Positions 61,826-64,000 of a DNA stretch of 64,000 nucleotides are shown here, piece after piece; position 1 is the stretch's first letter; each line of letters starts with the position of its first letter. Location of the stretch: NCBI GenBank assembly GCA_963751425.1, contig CAVVUF010000003.1, forward strand, positions 310,001 through 374,000. Direction: 5' to 3'. The position numbers and the translations under genes are program-made. The notes beneath the pieces were generated by a model that saw only the letters and a list, made by a program, of their open reading frames with translations, had not been told where the DNA came from and did not search any database. The stretch comes from CAVVUF01 sp963751425. GTDB lineage: Bacteria; Chloroflexota; Anaerolineae; Anaerolineales; UBA4823.

Positions 61826-62860
61826 ATGTCACAGAATACACCAGGCCGTAATGCGTCTTCCGAAATCCGCCTGGCTCTGCCCAGCAAGGGTCCCCTGGGC
61901 GAGCCTGCCCTGGAGCTGCTCGACCGTGCCGGGCTGCATGTCCACAAGCCCAACCCCCGCCAGTACAAGGCGACCATCGCCGCCATGCCCGGCCTGACCG
62001 TGATCTTTCAGCGCCCGGGGGATATCGTGGTCAGCGTGCGAGACGGCAGCGTTGACTTTGGCATCACCGGTTGGGATGTGTTTGCGGAACGCTCCGGCGG
62101 AAAGGATCAAACGCTCGTCATCCATCCAGCTCTTGGCTTCGGTCACTGCTCGCTGAATGTCATCGTCCCCGAAACGTGGGACCAGGTGAATACAATGGCA
62201 GATTTACAAGCTTACCACCAGGAGCTGAAGCGCCCGCTGCACATTGCCACCAAATTTCCTCAGCTCACCCGCCAGTTCTTCAGCCAGCATCGTCTCGAAC
62301 AGATCGAATTGATCGATGCCGAGGGCACTTTGGAGATCGCTCCCACCATCGGGTATGCCGACCTGATCACCGACCTGGTTTCCACCGGCACCACGCTGCG
62401 GGACAACCGTTTGAAACGGCTGGAGGATGGGCAAATCCTGGCCTCGCAGGCCTGCCTGATCGGCAACCGTCAAAGCCTGCAGCAGACCTCGGCTCGCGGC
62501 GCGGCTGCCCTTGGCATGGCTCGCCAGTTATTGGAATTCATCGTCGCCCACTTGCGCGCCGTGGAATGCGTTTCGGTTTTCGCTAACATGCGCGGTGACT
62601 TGCCGGAGGGCATTGCGCAACGCATGTTCACCAGGGAGCTGATCGGCGGGCTGCAAGGTCCAACGCTCTCTCCGGTCATTACCCGCCAGGGAGAGAAATG
62701 GTATGCCGCTCACCTGGTGGTGCGCAAAGATCAGCTCGTGCAAGCCATCGCCGAGCTGCGCCAGGTGGGCGGCAGCGGTGTAGTCGTCAGCCCCGTCACC
62801 TATATCTTTGAGGAAGAGCCCATCGAATACCAAAATATGCTCAAGCAGTTGGAGGCCTGA
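61826..62860 (+). CDS. hisG: ATP phosphoribosyltransferase, long form
   Basis: A 344-residue HisG, first enzyme of histidine synthesis, joining ATP and PRPP. The N-terminal catalytic part has IRLALPSKGPLGEPA (about 14-28) and VDFGITGWDVF; the PRPP loop is DLVSTGTTLRDN (about 190-201). The C-terminal 80 residues (LRQVGGSGVVVSPVTYIFEE) form the regulatory domain of the long form, which is feedback-inhibited by histidine. Start at 61826 with GGAGG; the frame extends upstream to 61808. HisD follows immediately. Confidence 0.93.
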   Translation: MSQNTPGRNASSEIRLALPSKGPLGEPALELLDRAGLHVHKPNPRQYKATIAAMPGLTVIFQRPGDIVVSVRDGSVDFGITGWDVFAERSGGKDQTLVIHPALGFGHCSLNVIVPETWDQVNTMADLQAYHQELKRPLHIATKFPQLTRQFFSQHRLEQIELIDAEGTLEIAPTIGYADLITDLVSTGTTLRDNRLKRLEDGQILASQACLIGNRQSLQQTSARGAAALGMARQLLEFIVAHLRAVECVSVFANMRGDLPEGIAQRMFTRELIGGLQGPTLSPVITRQGEKWYAAHLVVRKDQLVQAIAELRQVGGSGVVVSPVTYIFEEEPIEYQNMLKQLEA

Positions 62861-64000
62861 ATGATCAAAATCTACGATATCGAAACTGCGCAGCGTACCA
62901 TTCTGCAGCGCCGACCGCTAAACGCTATCATCTATCCGCCCACGGTGCTTGCCGCGACAGAACGTTTATTTAGCGCAGGAGTGACCCCTCCACAAGCTGT
63001 GGCTCTGATCCTGGCTTCCGTACAGGCTGAAGGAGATGCCGCCCTGCGGCACTGGTCAAAGCGCTTAGATCATTGCGAAATAACAAACTTCCAAATCCCA
63101 ACCTCAGAATTGGAGCAGGCATATGCCTCCTTGAGTGATGAGCTGCACCTCGCCATGCAGACCGCTGCACAGCGCATCCGCTCCTTCCATGAGCTGCAGC
63201 CACTCCCCAACTGGGAAACAACTTCTTTAGGTGGAAAATTAGGCCAGAGGGTTACACCCATCGAGCGCGTAGGCGTCTATGTTCCCGGCGGCACCGCTCC
63301 CCTGCCTTCTTCTCTGCTCATGTCTGTCATCCCTGCCCAGGTGGCAGGCGTGAAACAGATCGTGGTTTGCACACCGCCCAACCCACACCCGGCAATCTTA
63401 GGCGCGGCCTACCTGTGCGGGATCGAGCAGGTCTTCCAGGTCGGCGGCGCACAGGCTGTAGCCGCCCTGGCCTTCGGCACCGAGAGCGTCCCAAAGGTCG
63501 ATAAAATTGTCGGGGCGGGCAACCTGTTCGTCACCCTGGCCAAGCAGCAAGTTTACGGGTTGGTAGGCCTGGACGGTCTGGCTGGACCTACTGAAACTGT
63601 CGTGGTCGCGGATGGCAGCGCCAACCCCGCCTGGGTGGCCGCGGACCTGCTGGCGCAGGCTGAGCACGATATCCTGGCCTGTGCCATCTTGTTTACCCCC
63701 GATCGCAGGCTGGCGGAGGCTGTGCAGGTAGAAGTGGCACGCCAGATGGAAAGCCTGAGCCGGGCTGAAATCATTGCCCAATCCCTGGAAAACCAAAGCG
63801 GGATTGTGCTCACCCCCGATCTCCCGACAGCCGCCCGTCTGGGCAGTGAATTTGCCCCAGAGCACCTCTGCCTGGCAGTCGAGGATCCCCAGGCAGTTTC
63901 CCTGCTCATCAAAAACGCCGGCGGGTTGTTCATCGGTGAGCATTCTTTCGAGGTGTTGGGCGACTATATTGCTGGTCCCAGCCACGTAATGCCCACCAGC
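62861..64000 (+). CDS. hisD: histidinol dehydrogenase, N-terminal 380 residues
   Basis: The zinc enzyme that oxidises L-histidinol to histidine in the last two steps. Visible motifs are GVYVPGGTAPLPSSLLM (about 139-155), GAGNLFVTLAKQ (about 221), LAGPTETVVVADG, LAQAEHD (about 264) and FAPEHLCL. The ATG immediately follows the hisG TGA, with GGAGG inside the end of hisG, so the genes are coupled. The window ends before the C-terminus (family about 430 residues); the frame is open at 64000. Confidence 0.92.
   Translation, partial: MIKIYDIETAQRTILQRRPLNAIIYPPTVLAATERLFSAGVTPPQAVALILASVQAEGDAALRHWSKRLDHCEITNFQIPTSELEQAYASLSDELHLAMQTAAQRIRSFHELQPLPNWETTSLGGKLGQRVTPIERVGVYVPGGTAPLPSSLLMSVIPAQVAGVKQIVVCTPPNPHPAILGAAYLCGIEQVFQVGGAQAVAALAFGTESVPKVDKIVGAGNLFVTLAKQQVYGLVGLDGLAGPTETVVVADGSANPAWVAADLLAQAEHDILACAILFTPDRRLAEAVQVEVARQMESLSRAEIIAQSLENQSGIVLTPDLPTAARLGSEFAPEHLCLAVEDPQAVSLLIKNAGGLFIGEHSFEVLGDYIAGPSHVMPTS

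Noticed and set aside
1..64000. CRISPR array, prophage or insertion sequence
   Set aside because: No regularly spaced repeats, transposase or phage structural genes were found on either strand.

Overview
The window (roughly half G+C by eye, densely coded on both strands) reads like a chromosome segment of an uncultured, probably anaerobic Chloroflexota bacterium, most likely class Anaerolineae. The grounds are indirect: plant-sugar catabolic islands with URO-D-type methyltransferase-like proteins, a SARP/STAND regulator, long-form HisG, TerY-type signalling genes, proline/glutamine-rich lipoproteins, and at least two promoters that place the start codon at or next to the transcription start. 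No phage, CRISPR array or insertion sequence was seen.

Positions 1-25400 are a carbohydrate-catabolism region. It holds TIM-barrel sugar isomerases, a zinc alcohol dehydrogenase, an SDR, a distant FucI/AraA-type isomerase, a GH29 fucosidase, a GH127 enzyme, a transaldolase-like protein, an Asp/Glu racemase-like protein, a two-subunit transketolase, a GH2 enzyme, an isochorismatase-like hydrolase and a complete sugar ABC importer except for its ATPase. A second operon (21285-24542) encodes an MDR reductase, a Gfo/Idh/MocA oxidoreductase and a URO-D protein, followed by a GntR/FCD regulator. The enzyme set resembles breakdown of a branched plant or algal polysaccharide; rhamnogalacturonan II with apiose is one specific hypothesis.

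Positions 25400-49750 carry signalling and housekeeping genes. A PhyH-type dioxygenase is followed by a TerY-P triad (vWA protein, PP2C phosphatase, kinase with a Zn ribbon and a membrane tail). Then come two response regulators, surE, an inositol-monophosphatase-type enzyme, an HD hydrolase, hutI, a ferredoxin-like protein, tRNA-Val(GAC) and an Fpg/Nei-type glycosylase. An unusual cell-surface locus (38596-44539) combines a vWA lipoprotein, a DUF4349 lipoprotein, a lipoprotein with a cytoplasmic kinase-like domain and a tiny membrane protein. It lies divergent to a P-loop NTPase fused to an OmpR-type winged helix. galT, a 2-hydroxyacid dehydrogenase, a HAD hydrolase, a GH5-like hydrolase and an HtrA lipoprotein follow.

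Positions 49750-64000 hold an ICMT-type methyltransferase, aspartate ammonia-lyase, a giant SARP regulator, small enzymes, a further URO-D protein, an ABC-2 exporter operon behind a promoter with an embedded operator, and the start of a his operon (hisG, hisD) preceded by a short peptide with three consecutive His codons and a terminator, a classical attenuator layout.

A striking property of the middle of the window is repeated single-base frame disruption in otherwise well-conserved genes (URO-D, TerY, the triad kinase linker, surE twice, the lipoprotein kinase, galT, GH5-like, SARP, alpha/beta hydrolase). About half lie at homopolymers of three or more identical bases. Most are best explained as sequence errors, so several genes below are given with coordinates that span the break.
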